DNA of 64,000 nt from Hawksworthiomyces lignivorus (taxonomy: Eukaryota; Ascomycota; Sordariomycetes; Ophiostomatales; Ophiostomataceae): the NCBI GenBank assembly GCA_002917075.1, contig NTMA01000003.1, forward strand, positions 1,027,801 to 1,091,800. Reading direction: 5' to 3'. Position 1 is the first letter of the stretch. Each line of letters begins with the position of its first letter. The notes beneath the pieces were generated by a model. That model was not told where the DNA came from, made no database searches, and was given only the letters and a program-made list of their open reading frames with translations. Positions 12,301-24,505 of the stretch are shown here, one piece after another. The position numbers and the translations under genes were made by a program.

Positions 12301-14802
12301 CTTCTTCTTAGAAAAGGCCAAATCGAACAGCTGTGCTTCCTCTGGATGCATGACGTGAAATTCTTTCAGATGGGCATCCAAATTGCTGAAGTACACCTGA
12401 GCATCCTCATTAGAGCTGGAGCCCAGACCCTTTAGGTACTTGTACTCCCATCGCTTCACTTCAGTTTGGTGGGATTCTTTCCACTCGTCATACTCGGGAA
12501 TGGTGTAAAATGCCTTCGATTTGACTGGCTTTTTTGGGTTGGGGCCCTGCCAGATCTTGACAACAGGTGTAATGAATTCTTGGAAGAATTCAGGAATCCG
12601 CAGCAGGGAGGGAAATTGCACCTGTAGGAAATTGATGAGGAGGCCCTTGATATGGCTACCATCGTGATCTTGATCGGCCATGATCATCAAGTGTCCGTAC
12701 CGGAGACCTTTGGTGTCGGTGTAGACTTGCTTGTGCTTTAAGCCAAGGAACTGCTTGATGTTTTGAATTTCCTTGTTCTTGGTGATCTGGTCGATTGAAG
12801 CATCGCGCACATTCAGCAGTTTACCACGGAGCGGGAACACTCCAATGCGATCCGGATCAAGGACGGCACGACCAGCAACAGCTAGACCACGGGCAGAGTC
12901 ACCCTCTGTCAGAATCAGTGTGCACTCGTGCCCGTATCTGGTACCTGCCAAATTCGCATCGACAAGCTTATCGTTGCTGATACGAGAGCGCTTGTTTCCG
13001 TCACTCTTAGCCATCATTTTGTCAGCCTTCTTTTCGGCGAAGTGGATGATGTTGTTGATTGCATCAGTGGAGCGGATCTTTTTGATGAAAGCATCTGTCA
13101 AGGTACACTTGCTGCCAAAAGCGCTAACTTTAGTGGTCATTTGCTCCTTGGTCTGGGAGTTGAAAGACGGATTGTCAATGAAGCAGTTGACGAAGATGAA
13201 AATATGGTTACGAATATGGCTGAGCTTCAGAGAGTGGCCTTTTTTCCGCTTGTTCAAATCAGCCAACAAGGCATTGCAGATTTGGTCGGCAATGTAGTTG
13301 ACGTGTGTACCACCGGACGTAGTTGCAATCGAATTAACGAAGGATACCTGCTGGAAGGTACCATCGGAGACCGTAAAGCCAACCTGCCACCGTTTGTGCG
13401 CTTTATCTTCGATCTGCACAGTAGCTGTAGAAGGCAGCTCCTCGCCAGTCACCTCCTCGTCGCGCTCCTTGGCAATAGCCTTAGCATACATCTCACAGTA
13501 CTTCTTGAAGCCAACACTGAGATGTTCACCGTTCAGATATACTCTGACTGAGCCTACAACACCAGCCATATCATAAACGCGACGATAGATAAGAGCCTCA
13601 AGGTCGTCGTCGATGCCGTTGGGCATATTGAAGCGCTTGTAGTCTGGCGTGAAAGTCACGCGCACAAAGTCGGCTGATTTATTTGAAGTGATTTTGGGCT
13701 TGTCCATCACGGACATGTTGTTGTGCCACGTCTGCTTATACCGCTTGCCATTTGCAGAGTCTTGACACTCCAGGGTGAACTCAGTGGAGAAAACGTTGCA
13801 AAGCTTAGCACCATAACCATTCCGACCGCCGACGGTCTTCTTTTCATTGTCATCATAGTTGGAACCAGTCAGGAGGTGACCGAAAAGCATCTCGGGGATG
13901 TACACTTTCTCTTTCTATACATTGAAGAATTGAAAGTCAGTCAATCAGGTCAGAGCGAGACACAAACTCACAGATTTAATACTATTACAACTCACCTCGT
14001 GCATTTCAACAGCAATGCCCTTGCCATTATTTTCCACGCTGATCTCGCCAGTTTCGCGGTTCACTGTGACTTTGAGTGCAGTCATGCCAGGGTCGCGCTG
14101 TTTATTGTCGGCGGCGTTGACAAGAATCTCATCAAAAATCTTGTACAGGCCAGGTACGAAGGATACATTCCTCTTCTCCATCTGCTTAGTTTCTTTGTTG
14201 AACACCCACATCGGTTGTTCGAGGTGCTCGACCGAGCCAATGTACGTGTCAGGCCGCTTGATAATGTGCTCAAGCTGCGTCAGTTTCTGGTACATCTCGG
14301 ATGCCGTTTTGTTAGACTTAGGCTGTGACGATGATGCATTTTCATCAAGGCCATCAAACTGGGCGATACTGTCATTGGCAATCTCGGACAGTGGTTGGCC
14401 GGCTGACTTTGGTTTCTTCGCCGGGGCTTTCTTCTGCTTCTTGGTACTTGGTGGTGTATGTGACAGGTCTCTGACGTCGCTGTCATCATTACCAGCGTCC
14501 TCGTCGTCCTCGTCATCGCCAATAGGCTTCGCCCGTTTCTTGGAGGCAGCTGGTCGCGCAGCGAGTTTCGTCTGCGCCAATTTTGTGGTTTTCTTAGGCG
14601 CTGCTTTAGGGGCTGCCGCCTTCTTCGCTGCCGCCTTCGCTTTTGGCTTCTACGACGAGTGAAGCTAGTGTTAATGCATGATTCTGTCTAGCAATCAACA
14701 AAAGCCAATTGTGAATAAACTTACCGGCTCAGGAGAGTAGGCATCAGACTCATTGTCTACGTCAAAGACGGAGTCATGATCGCTCATGACGTCCGAATCC
14801 AT
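9342..14802 (-). CDS. top2: DNA topoisomerase II, ATP-dependent
   Basis: Type IIA topoisomerase that passes one duplex through a double-strand break to decatenate and relax nuclear DNA. Five exons agree in phase: 14802-14725, 14649-13996, 13914-11179, 11118-10852 and 10790-9342, giving about 1727 residues. Visible motifs in order: acidic, Lys/Ala-rich N-terminal extension; GHKL ATPase glycines GGRNGYGAKL; the QTK loop near 498-500; TOPRIM EGDSA (about 581) and DQDHDG (about 658) metal residues; PLRGKLLNVRDAS; catalytic Tyr near 918 in SASARYIFTRL. The tail from about 1250 is acidic, Lys- and Ala-rich, as expected for the poorly conserved regulatory C-terminus. The last intron uses CTGACTAAC and an AAG acceptor to restore YDYLLS/MPIW, a junction conserved in the family. 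All introns are phase 0. Start ATG is the first in a clean acidic N-terminus. Confidence 0.97.
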
Positions 14803-17800
14803 AGTGAAAAGTAGAGAAGATGCAGAGTATGTCTTTCTGATTTAGAAAAGGCAAAAATTCAGTGTGCTTTGGGAAAGTAAGAGGTATCCAGCAAAAGAAG
14901 ACGAAGTCGCAAACACGGCGGGAATTGCTGAGTACAAAGGAGGGGTGACGAGGAAGGTGACCAAAAAGCGATGGATCAAAAGGACAAGAGAAAGACGAAG
15001 GAAGATAAAGAAAGGGTAGACTAAAGAGGACAGCGTGCAAGGATCCGGTCCTCAGACTGAGCGAGAGATGTCGCTGTCAGGTACAGTGTCGTCGTGGATG
15101 TCGTGGATGTCAGTGTCGTTATCGTCGTCGTCGTCCGCATTGGTGTCGTTGACGAAAGAAGGAAAGAAAAGAAAAGCGATAGACAAAGGCCAACAGGAAA
15201 AGAGGGGCTTACATAAAACGATAACGATCAAGGACCCTTTGTTGATATGTTTATGTTTTGTTGTACCGGTTCAGGAAGGCACAACGGTAAATGTAAACAA
15301 ATTTCTGCCTTTGCCCCGTTGGCACTTTTGCGGACTTCAAACCAGGGCACGTTCTCAGGCGCATGTCAGAACGCGTCCCTTGCAACGCCTTAGTCAGGTT
15401 TCATTTTTTTAGCGCGGTTTTGGTTGCTACGCTACGATCCATTCTGGTCACGTGTGAATTTGAAGCTTGTTAAGGCTGCTGCATAGCCCCTTGGCGGTCA
15501 GCCCGAACAACCTGGCTCCTGGCTAGCTTATGCATGGGCGTATGTATGTAAACAGATGGATGCATATATAAACAGTTAACGTCAAATTGTCAGTGCAACA
15601 CGAATCTCATCCAGGAACTCTTCTTTTTCTCCTCGCACAACATAAAGACTGACGCAAGGCACTTCCATCTCGTATGTAAAGGTGCGCAGCATATTTGGAA
15701 TAGACGCCGCGCGCAACATCGTAGTCATCTGAAAAGTAGCATTGAGCGCCCCTGTCCTCCACTCTTTGCTTGCTTGTCTGGACAGCGTATCCAGCTGTGA
15801 GCCTTGTTATGCCTACTGAACGGCTCATATCCGGAGTTGTCCTACGAACAGGTCATCGCACAAGCATGAATCACAAGACGTCGTCGTTTTAGGTTGGTTA
15901 CCTTTTGCAACTGTCACTTCCGTGTTGTATGAGAGCCAAGTAGATAACAAGTTGGAGAAAATGGGCTATGTTCGGATGAGCCATCCCCTTGACCACCTTC
16001 TTTTGCCGTTTCCCCTTCTCTACGGCCAGCTTTCCTCCACATGAAGATCTGCGCGCTTTTCCTTGTGAATCTTTTGCACATTCAAAGAATTGCTCTATCC
16101 TTCGCTTTATTCGCTTATCAAACGTAGTACGACGGATCCAAAACGACTTGCAGCAGGAGTTCGTCTCTAGGCATATTTAGACCGTATTTACTGTGCGTTT
16201 GAGTGCGCGTTGTTTCTCTCTCTTCTCCGTTTCTAAACATTAGAGATTAAAAATTCTTCCAGCCCATACTCTTCGTTGGCATGACACATCGTGGCTGTGA
16301 GAGACTGATCACAGAACAGAAGCTGGCCAATTCTAGGAAAGGAAATGAAAGAAGAAGGATATAAATCGTGTTAGAAATAAAGCAATATATGACTATGAAT
16401 GGCACATTTGCTATCTTGCTTCCATACCTCGTTAGCATGCTCGCCGTAGAGGAGCCGGTGGGCTGTAGGACATCGTGCAGCAAAGGCGTAACAGCTATAA
16501 ACTTATGTACAAGCTCGCATATGCAATCGGTCTCGTTAGGGATTAGAAGAACATGCATAAGCTAGAAGTTAAATGAAAAGCCTTGCTTAGGTTTTCTATT
16601 TTATGATTGTTACTGAAGAAATGGAGAAAGCTTGTAATTTGCAAGTTGCTTCTCTATCCCCCGCCTCCCTCTCCCTTCCGACTTGAGGGCTCAGACTTCT
16701 ATTATCTCACCCTATACAACACGGGCAGTGAGCAACACTAAATATAAAACATTGGCTTTGTGCGCTACAGCCAGTAAACAAATGTATATGAGCGCATGTA
16801 TAACAAAAAATAACTCAACGCTGAGTATCGCAAAACGTTCACACTCCTCCCTCTTCAAGTGCCTGGGTTCTTTCTGCAACTAGATTTAAGAGCAAAGATC
16901 TACATTTTTTTCTTCACTAAACAATCTCAGTTCATCTTTAAAACACCATATCATTTAGTACGAAGTCTTACAGAATAATGAAGGACGTCTACATTACTAC
17001 TGAAAAAAGTATTAGTTGAATGCCTCTAAAACTGGAAACAAAGTGGCTCGTGGTGCATATGTGGCAAACACAAGAATATAGAGAACTAGATGCTATATGC
17101 TACGGACTAACGAGCCAAGGGTAATCACAATATAAGAAGACAGATTTCATGAGCCATGGACATGGGAACGCAGCTTCCATTGCGGATTCTTTGCATCCAG
17201 CCGAATACTTCTAGACGTAGAGAATATAATTCTGAGTAATTTATATTCCGAGTCCATCAGAAATCAATTGGCTAACACGTACCATCGAAAACAGCAGAAA
17301 CAGCAAAAAGCTCAATGTAAGTTTAATCGGTACGAGGATCAACTCGGTGCAAAATGTCTATAGATTGTGAAGAGAGAGGTACTACGCAAACCTTTACTAT
17401 TCCTCTCATCAATTTACACTTTGGCCGATAGATGTATCGAATTGCACCAATGAAAAAAAAAAAAAAGATTACATCATTGTAGAATAATCCTGTAAAATGC
17501 CTCGTATGTAATCATAGAACACACTCCTCTTAAAGGTATGGCTGCATCAAAACTTAGACCCATCTCTAAGATTTAAGGTGAATAATTGGCGTTTGATATC
17601 GCCAATCCCTCAGTAAGAGAATTGTAATTAAGGCCACAGTCCGTTTATAGTAAGATAATTCATGAAACTTACAGAGCACTACTGCAGTAGAAATTTGGAA
17701 TAGCTCTAAAATGTATGGATTCACCGCAAAGTAGCGTTGGTTAGAAATCTGTTTTCATTCTCTTTATCTAGCTGATACGGCGATGAATGTAAAGAAAATA

Positions 17801-19866
17801 GGAATTTTTCAGAATACGACAGCGAATTACATTAAGAAAGAAGATACTAGCAAGTCTGTGACAATAGTCTAATTTTATCTAAAAGATGGATACGTTTATA
17901 TCTATACTATAAGTGACCGGTAGAGCGATTAACACACAGCTTTCTATTAAAAGGGTTCTAGTAAACCATACCAGATAAATCCATCTGTGAATCCCTGCGC
18001 TAAGGCAGAGACGCGTATGCAACAATGTTATCTATATACTCTTGTGCAGATACTGGGATTTCGAAGGGAAGTCTTCGTCCGTTTGGGCGACTGGGTCTCG
18101 TTTTGATTAGAACCGGCTCGGATTTCACCTCGAAATTAGATACACCGACATCTGAAAGAGTCATCTGGCCAACTCACAGGCAAAATCTAGCCAGATCTAG
18201 CGGTGTTTATCTCTGAAGTATTTAATTTAATGTTTTGTTCGCAGAAAAAAAAAATTAAACGATTAGCTGCAGGTACCACGTGTGTCGAGTCGAGCAAGCA
18301 AATTTTCATAAGATGAGACATTCAAACGGTTTGCTCCTTTATTCTACGTATTTGAGCTAATTATATTTACCAAATCAAGTACCTTATAACTTGCATATGA
18401 ACAAAAAAAATTAACTCGTAAGACGAGAAGGAGGCAAAGGAGAAAACAGTCCAAGTTAACGACTGGTGGAAGCTGTAGAAGCTATGTAGATATCCGTTTT
18501 CACTCACCGTAACTGTCTCAAGAGAAAATAATACCACCTATCTCTGAGGCCCTGGCTCGACTTCATAAGTCTTACTTCAGATTCGACCAGAAGAGATAGT
18601 CAGCAGAAGTATGCATCTTTCTGCTACATATGAAAAAAGAGAATTTGAAGGGCTCCTGTTATTATCTTAATATTGTCACTTTACACTATTGTTTTTCAGT
18701 TGTCAGTTCCACGGTATCACTTGCAAAATCTTACAATACCTTTGCCGGCACGCAGTTCTGCAGTTCTCTCCGCTACATTTTGTCTCTTGTCAACTATATT
18801 GATGCAGTTATAGTGACGCTGTCTTTTTGGTGCCAATACCGCTCAGTATATGCTAAGGAGATAAAACTATTTCGATGTTCGCACACCTAGAAAGGTCTAT
18901 TGGTGTATTTCATAGGCATAATTCCAAGCAAGCTGGCGACAGTAAATGTAGCTGCACTCGCTCCGTTTGCTTCTCTGTGTCTCTACCGAAGTCCTACTAT
19001 TTTTTTTCTTGGTCAAAATTCCTGTAACTTACGAAATCTTGAAAGTCTGATAATCCGATCTGCTCTCTATTTTCTCGCTTTCTCCGAAAGACCTTGATCA
19101 GTTCTCACATTGTGATTTCGTCAAGATAATCACTTGCTAAGCCAGTAGTCCTTCTCTTAGACAAAATAAGCGGTGACATAGCTATGCAGCCGCCATGTAT
19201 TTATTTTTTTCTTCTTATAATTTTGACAAAAACGACCAATTCTACGCATAGCTGAGACACCCTGAACAAAGAATAACAATTTAAGATTGTAAGAGTCCTA
19301 CTCCACTCGCTCTCTAGGCACCTCTCTGTAGTAAAGAAATCAACATAACAAGCTCTCAATCTACATATATGTGCTAGAATAAGTGAGCTCTTGTTTTCTG
19401 CTTTTCATTGTTATTGTTTACCAATTTCCTCGACAGAACAGGCAGAAAATTATGGCGCTGGTATGGTGCTTTGGAAACTCTTATGGATGTGGCACACCAC
19501 TACATATAAGTGTGTGCAAGAGAGATGACATTTACAAGCGACGAAATAGTAATATGAACTCAGGAGTGTAATTTGTAGGAGAAACAATTCGCCAGACGTA
19601 GGTTGTTCACTGCAAGATCTTGTTTGCTCTCCCCTTCTGCCATGATCTTCCAGAATATGGAGCAAAGCAAGGGCCGAAACACAAGAAGACCGGAGGTTCA
19701 TGTTATTATTGAGGAAGGTGACAGGTGAGTGTTTTCCACGGCGGCCAAGCCACGTCTGCTTGCGTTAGTGTGAGTTCACCACCTGTCATGAGCCGCCATG
19801 GTTTATGCCTTCCCTTCATTTTTACGCTTGTCTGTGTAACCGTAAGTACATGTACATACACACCAT

Positions 19867-19900
<34 letters not shown>

Positions 19901-20281
19901 CATAATTCTTGCAATTTTCACTTCTTTCTTCTTACCTCTTCCCCGTGTTTCAACTTAGATCTCTTGCAACACACTCTCCTCCCTCTTGGTTGAACACTGG
20001 ACATCCATCTGTCAAAACAGAAGTAGTATAGTTAGAACCTGAAGGAGGAGAAGAGCAATGAAATCACAGAAACACAAATATCCAAAATCCTCATAATTTG
20101 TCATACGCACAAGTGCTCGAATATTCCACCTATATCACTGTCTGCACACCTTTCGTTTCTATAGCTCTAAGTAAAAATTTCCTCCTTTATTATTTCTTTA
20201 TTCACTCGTCGAACCAACGACTGTGACTGAACCGTTTTCCTTTCTTCTTCTCCAAAGAACAAGAGGTTGTTGATCAGAGAT
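14803..20281. other. Large divergent intergenic region between topoisomerase II and the Xbp1-type gene
   Basis: Shared 5' region of 5.5 kb. The first 600 bp next to topoisomerase II are GC-richer and hold a CGT/GTC-repeat stretch (15060-15160), a possible minus-strand upstream ORF of 39 codons (15140-15021) and one ACGCGT hexamer (15371-15376). An orphan minus-strand ATG frame of 73 codons lies at 15607-15828. From about 16.2 to 19.7 kb the DNA is AT-richer with frequent stops in all frames, and no gene, tRNA or rRNA was recognised. A 33-T run lies at 19868-19900. Confidence 0.5.
19868..19900. repeat. poly-T tract, 33 nt
   Basis: An uninterrupted run of 33 T on the + strand, about 380 bp upstream of the Xbp1-type start codon. 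Length may be affected by sequencing slippage. Confidence 0.9.
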
Positions 20282-22741
20282 ATGTCTTCCTCCTCTTCTA
20301 GGTTTTCTCCATCTTCGCCTTCATTGTCATCCACAGTTAGTCCAATCATGGTCATCGCATCACCAGCAACTGTCTATAGTGACAGTCCGGGTCTACTTAA
20401 TCAGCTTGCTCCGCCTACACAGCACCGTCAATATCACCATAGACGTCAACTGCAAAATCAACACCAGCACCAAGCAAATTCACATACAGAATTTGTGCGA
20501 GCTAATCCTAAAGGCGCGATCCGGTTCCCACCGTTTGAAGATAACCTTAGTTCTGAAGCAAGATGTTCTGTCCAAACGTATTGCATCTATCCGTTTGGCA
20601 ACATCCAGGAATATTGTCGCCACATACCATATGCTAGCGGAAAGAAAGATTTTCATCAAAAGACAGGACGAGAGAGCTTCGAGGGTATACAGTTTTACCT
20701 AAGTTCAATGCGAATCCCATTTTTCTCAAATACTAACATAAATTAGTCTTTCAGTATGTGTTCAAGATGCCCAGTGAAGAAAGCCAGTATCATGTCATGT
20801 GGGACTACAACGTTGGTCTCGTTCGCATGACGCCGTTTTTCAAATGTTGCAAGTATAGCAAGGTGAGAGAAATTTGAATAGTTGGCGGGTATCAAGACCT
20901 GAATTCGACGAAGGCGTCAAATCCCCGCTGATTAAAGAGCAAAAAGACAACGCCGGCGAAGATGCTGAACATGAACCCCGGCCTCAGAAGTATTACACAC
21001 AGCATCACTGGAGGCTCTATCATGGCACAAGGCAAGTGAGCCTTTTGCGTCTTTATTTCTGTCTATATCATTGCCTACTGACAAAAAAGGGTACTGGATG
21101 CCTTATTCCTGTGCCAGAGCTGTTTGCGCAACGTTCTGTTACCATATTGCGGGTGCCTTAATCCCTATTTTCGGCCCTGATTTCCCATCAGAATGCATTC
21201 CGCCACATTCCCTTGATTATGGACGGATGGTGATTGACCAAGCTCTAGTCAGCGGGGCAACATGCGAAGCTGAGCAGATGCGCCGTCAGACACTCCACAC
21301 TACAGCGAAGGAGAGAAGTGACGACGGCGACGGCGGAAGTGGGATTGGTGATTGCAGTAGCACCGGTACCAGCAACTTGGATATAGGGCACAAAAAAGAC
21401 AAGGAAGGAAAGAGAAGTAGCAGTATTTCACAAAAAATCAACCTAGGCTGCCTTTCCCCACGACGTAATCGAATATTGCAATATCCTCCGCCAGATGATC
21501 CAAACTGCATACCAGGCTGCATATCTCGGAGTATCCTACCACCGATTGATCCTTCTAGAATTCCTCCGGTTCTTGTTCCAGTAGCTGCAGAGGCTGCGCC
21601 ATTGCCAGCACACAACATACACCCAAGCCAGAGAAGACAGCTCTCTGCGACAAAGAATGGCACGAGACTGCCACCTCTAGGACACAATCAACTGCCCTCG
21701 GTGTCATACGGTGATGCTCTTCCGCCACTGCCAGCGACGTGGCTTCCGCGTCCACTGCTATCTTTTCAATATATAGACGATAGCGAACCACACACCAGCT
21801 CCCACCAGATAAGCGACAGTTGTGGGTTTACGCCATGCTACCAAGAAAAGGCGCCGTCGAAGAACATGATGGAAGTAGCCACTCTTCTGGATGGAGACGC
21901 TAGTCAGCCAAGAAGATCGTATGCTGAGTCTCTAATTCGTGTCAGAAATGCTCAGTCTTTGGAGTCTCCGTTGTCTATTTTAGGGAAACCAGCTTGTATA
22001 AACTTACTCCCTCAACCTAAGATGCACGCACTTCCACGTCACCAGGTATGGGAAGAGGCGACCAAATTTTCGGTTCCTTCATCTTCTCAGTCAAGTGACC
22101 AGCAGAAACACCAAATGCGCCACATAGAGAAACTGCTTCCAGCCTCGCTTGTCCGGACGACACCACAACAAATAAGGTCAAACCATGGTGTTAGCCAGCA
22201 GGATAATGGTCGCAGGAATGATAACAGAAAAGAAGGGCATTTCGATGCGTCTACACACTATCCGTCACCACCACAGCTACCAGTTCTTGAGCTACTAGAG
22301 GCTACAGCAAGGAAGAGGATGTCCCTCTCAGTAGGGCGGGATAAAGATTTCGATGAAATGTCCACAATGGGGCCGGTCGACCAGAGCGAACAGGGCTTCT
22401 GCACTGCTGGGCAGCTAAACTTCCTTGGTAGCCAACAACTGCCGCCTCGTGGAGATGCAGGAGCAGCACTTTCATCGCAGCATCGTTCTTCCTGGAACGC
22501 ATACGACGTTGACGCAGCCGAAATGCTCGTAAATTTGAGGGTGGAAGTGGCCACAGGCGGGCCTAGCAATGAGGAGAATGCAGAAGGCGACACTGGCCAT
22601 GATCTATCCAAGCCAGAAGATAACGATGAGCTGGTGTATGCGTCCACACAGAAGAGGAATGGCCGTCGCCGATTTGTCAACAGTATATCGTCCATTTTAT
22701 GCGATGAGCCTGAGCCACGCAAAAAGCGGCGAGCAACGTAA
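20282..22741 (+). CDS. xbp1: APSES/KilA-N transcriptional regulator, Xbp1 type
   Basis: Predicted nuclear DNA-binding repressor. Yeast Xbp1 is a stress-induced repressor of the cell cycle, so a similar role is inferred. Exons 20282-20684, 20747-20862, 20947-21031 and 21090-22741 agree in phase and give 751 residues. The KilA-N/APSES domain spans about residues 100-245 and is assembled across all four exons: [69 protein letters not shown] and [18 protein letters not shown]. The first two introns are GT-AG; the third (21032-21089) is GC-AG with donor GCAAGT and a CTGAC branch site. The N-terminus is Ser-rich, then Gln/His-rich. The 500-residue C-terminal region is low-complexity and ends in a basic RRR/RKKRR cluster that could be a nuclear localisation signal. 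A later ATG at codon 23 is an alternative start. Confidence 0.9.
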
Positions 22742-23083
22742 TATGGAAGATGCATGCTAGGAACAGTGGAAAATAGAAAAAAAAATTTGATAACTTAAGA
22801 TAATAGAGAAACAAAACGGTAGAGATGGAGGGCCAAGGAGTGGAAACGTTTGCAGCATTTCTTGTTCTCTTTTGTTGTTCTAGGTTTGCTGGAGCACTGT
22901 TTGGAAATTTGCTGTGTGGTTGAACTTTGATGCTTTAGAAATTGGTCGATTTGGGCTGGTGTATACGATTCATTGAATTTGAAAGGGGAAAAATAGTTCT
23001 GGTCAGGTCATAGATACTTGTCGAAGCAATCACTATTATGTATGCTCTTTTTAGGCCGTCTTTTCGACTTTGCAGCCGTTTTC
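22742..23083. other. Short convergent 3' spacer
   Basis: Tail-to-tail spacer of 342 bp between the Xbp1-type gene and CNS1. It is A/T-rich and must hold both polyadenylation regions. Nothing else was seen. Confidence 0.6.
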
Positions 23084-24505
23084 TCAAGTCTGGTGCTCAC
23101 CGCGCTCGGCTGCCTTCTTGCTCTTAAAATCTTGCACCCAGGCAGTTGCCTCGCTGCGCGGCACGACAAAAATTCGGATAACTTCGTCGACGACCTCGAC
23201 ATCAGCCTGAGCGAGGATCCGCCCAAGGGCCATCTTCTTGCCAACTTTGACCAGCCCTCCCTTCGCAGTCTCCATATAGCAGTCGACCGCGGCGGCGTTG
23301 GCATAGGCACCATCTGTCGCATCATTCCAGGGTGGCGGGAGTATGTACTCCAGGTGATCCGCCAGGGTCTCTGTCTCGCGGAAGGCCTTGACGAAGTCGG
23401 ACTGCAGCTGAAGCGGGTACAACAGGACCGTCGGGTAACTAAGCGTGCTCTTGGAGACATCAAGATCCCAGGTGCCGTCGTCCTCGGGCTCCAGCCTAAT
23501 ACCGGCATCCTCTAGCTCGGGTGGCTGCGCCGTCGTGCGAATCTTGACGCCTCGGGCACGCAGGACGGCGCGTAGCCGCTGCGCTTTGCGCTGCTCGCGA
23601 GCGACCCGCTCGTCTTCGCGGCGCTTCCGCGCAGCCACCGTTTCGGCGCGAGCAGCCACGTCCCGGACGATGCGCTGCAGAGGCGCATTCTTCGGGTCAG
23701 CCGCTAAGCCACCGTCGCAAGCTGCGCGGGCCTCGTCAATCTTGTCGAGAGCCAGGAAGGCCTTGGCACTACGGAACCAGGCTTTGACGTTGTTCGGGTT
23801 CAGCCGCAGGGCGGAGCCGCAGTCGAGCGTGCAGGACCGGTAGTTGCGGAGCTCAAGCTGACAAGCGGCGCGGTTGGCGTAGAGCTGTTCGAGAACAGTG
23901 TGCTGCTTCTTAATCTCGGCGGGACTGTCCGGATCAGGAGGAAGGTTGCCGTCCTCATCCGGCTCCTGCTTGGCGGGTGGTTCCCCACGAGCCCGCCGCC
24001 TGTCCTCGCCGGCCAACAGGGCCACGCCTTTATCGTAAAATGTGCGGGCGTCAGCCCACTGAGCCTCGCGGAAGCTCTCGTTGCCGCGCTCTTTGAAATC
24101 AGTGGCGTTTTCAAGCGGGGTGCCCTCATAGGCCAAAGCTTGCAGAGCAGCTATGTCATCGTTCTCCTCTAGCTCGGTCATAAACAAAGGCGATTTGTTG
24201 AGGTCAGCCAAGATCTCCTCAGCTGTCTTGCCGCTTGTGGCTGCTAGGGCAGGTGGAAGCTCTGGTCCGGCTACGACAGGAACCTCTGGTCCTGCCGCCT
24301 GGGCATCTGGCTCTGATCTTGTCTTTTCTGACGATGATGTCTTTGCGGTTTTTACCTCCTGCTTTGACGCATCTTTGGGTATCGCTTCTGGTACCACATT
24401 CGGCTTCTTATTTGCCTCTCCATTTTCATTTGTTTTTTTTCTGCTCGCTTCTGCCAGCTTTAGCTTTTCAGCTACACCATCTGTGATTTCTTCCAAATGC
24501 ACCAT
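23084..24505 (-). CDS. cns1: CNS1/TTC4-type Hsp70-Hsp90 co-chaperone
   Basis: Cytosolic TPR co-chaperone. Yeast Cns1 is essential and binds Hsp90/Hsp70, linking them to translation elongation factor folding. One intronless frame encodes 473 residues. After a Lys/Glu-rich N-terminus comes LNKSPLFMTELEENDD, then the TPR block (about 130-300) with FKERGNESFREAQWADA, QLYANRAACQLELRNYRSC and LRLNPNNVKAWFRSAKAFLA. A charged helix rich in Arg/Glu (about 300-335) follows, then the C-terminal domain with STLSYPTVLLYPLQLQSDFV and DHLEYILPPPWND. This order and length fit the Cns1/TTC4 family. TPR2 carries an insert of about 30 residues with several Pro/Asp/Glu. GC content is higher than in its neighbours. 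The start ATG has A at -3 and G at +4. Confidence 0.93.
   Translation of the reverse strand: MVHLEEITDGVAEKLKLAEASRKKTNENGEANKKPNVVPEAIPKDASKQEVKTAKTSSSEKTRSEPDAQAAGPEVPVVAGPELPPALAATSGKTAEEILADLNKSPLFMTELEENDDIAALQALAYEGTPLENATDFKERGNESFREAQWADARTFYDKGVALLAGEDRRRARGEPPAKQEPDEDGNLPPDPDSPAEIKKQHTVLEQLYANRAACQLELRNYRSCTLDCGSALRLNPNNVKAWFRSAKAFLALDKIDEARAACDGGLAADPKNAPLQRIVRDVAARAETVAARKRREDERVAREQRKAQRLRAVLRARGVKIRTTAQPPELEDAGIRLEPEDDGTWDLDVSKSTLSYPTVLLYPLQLQSDFVKAFRETETLADHLEYILPPPWNDATDGAYANAAAVDCYMETAKGGLVKVGKKMALGRILAQADVEVVDEVIRIFVVPRSEATAWVQDFKSKKAAERGEHQT

Noticed and set aside
12773..14662. Several plus-strand frames of 170-215 codons
   Set aside because: They lie antisense to exons 2 and 3 of topoisomerase II, whose motifs are unambiguous.
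15371..15376. Single ACGCGT (MCB-like) site upstream of topoisomerase II
   Set aside because: One hexamer is expected by chance at this scale and there is no clustering.
18040..18190. 5S-like fragment (GTCCGTTTGGGCGA region)
   Set aside because: Lacks the terminal stem, A-box and C-box seen in the true 5S gene at 29411.
16200..19700. AT-rich block considered as a RIP-degraded transposon
   Set aside because: No residual reverse transcriptase, integrase or transposase motif, no terminal repeats, and only moderate AT bias. A dinucleotide RIP index would be needed to decide.
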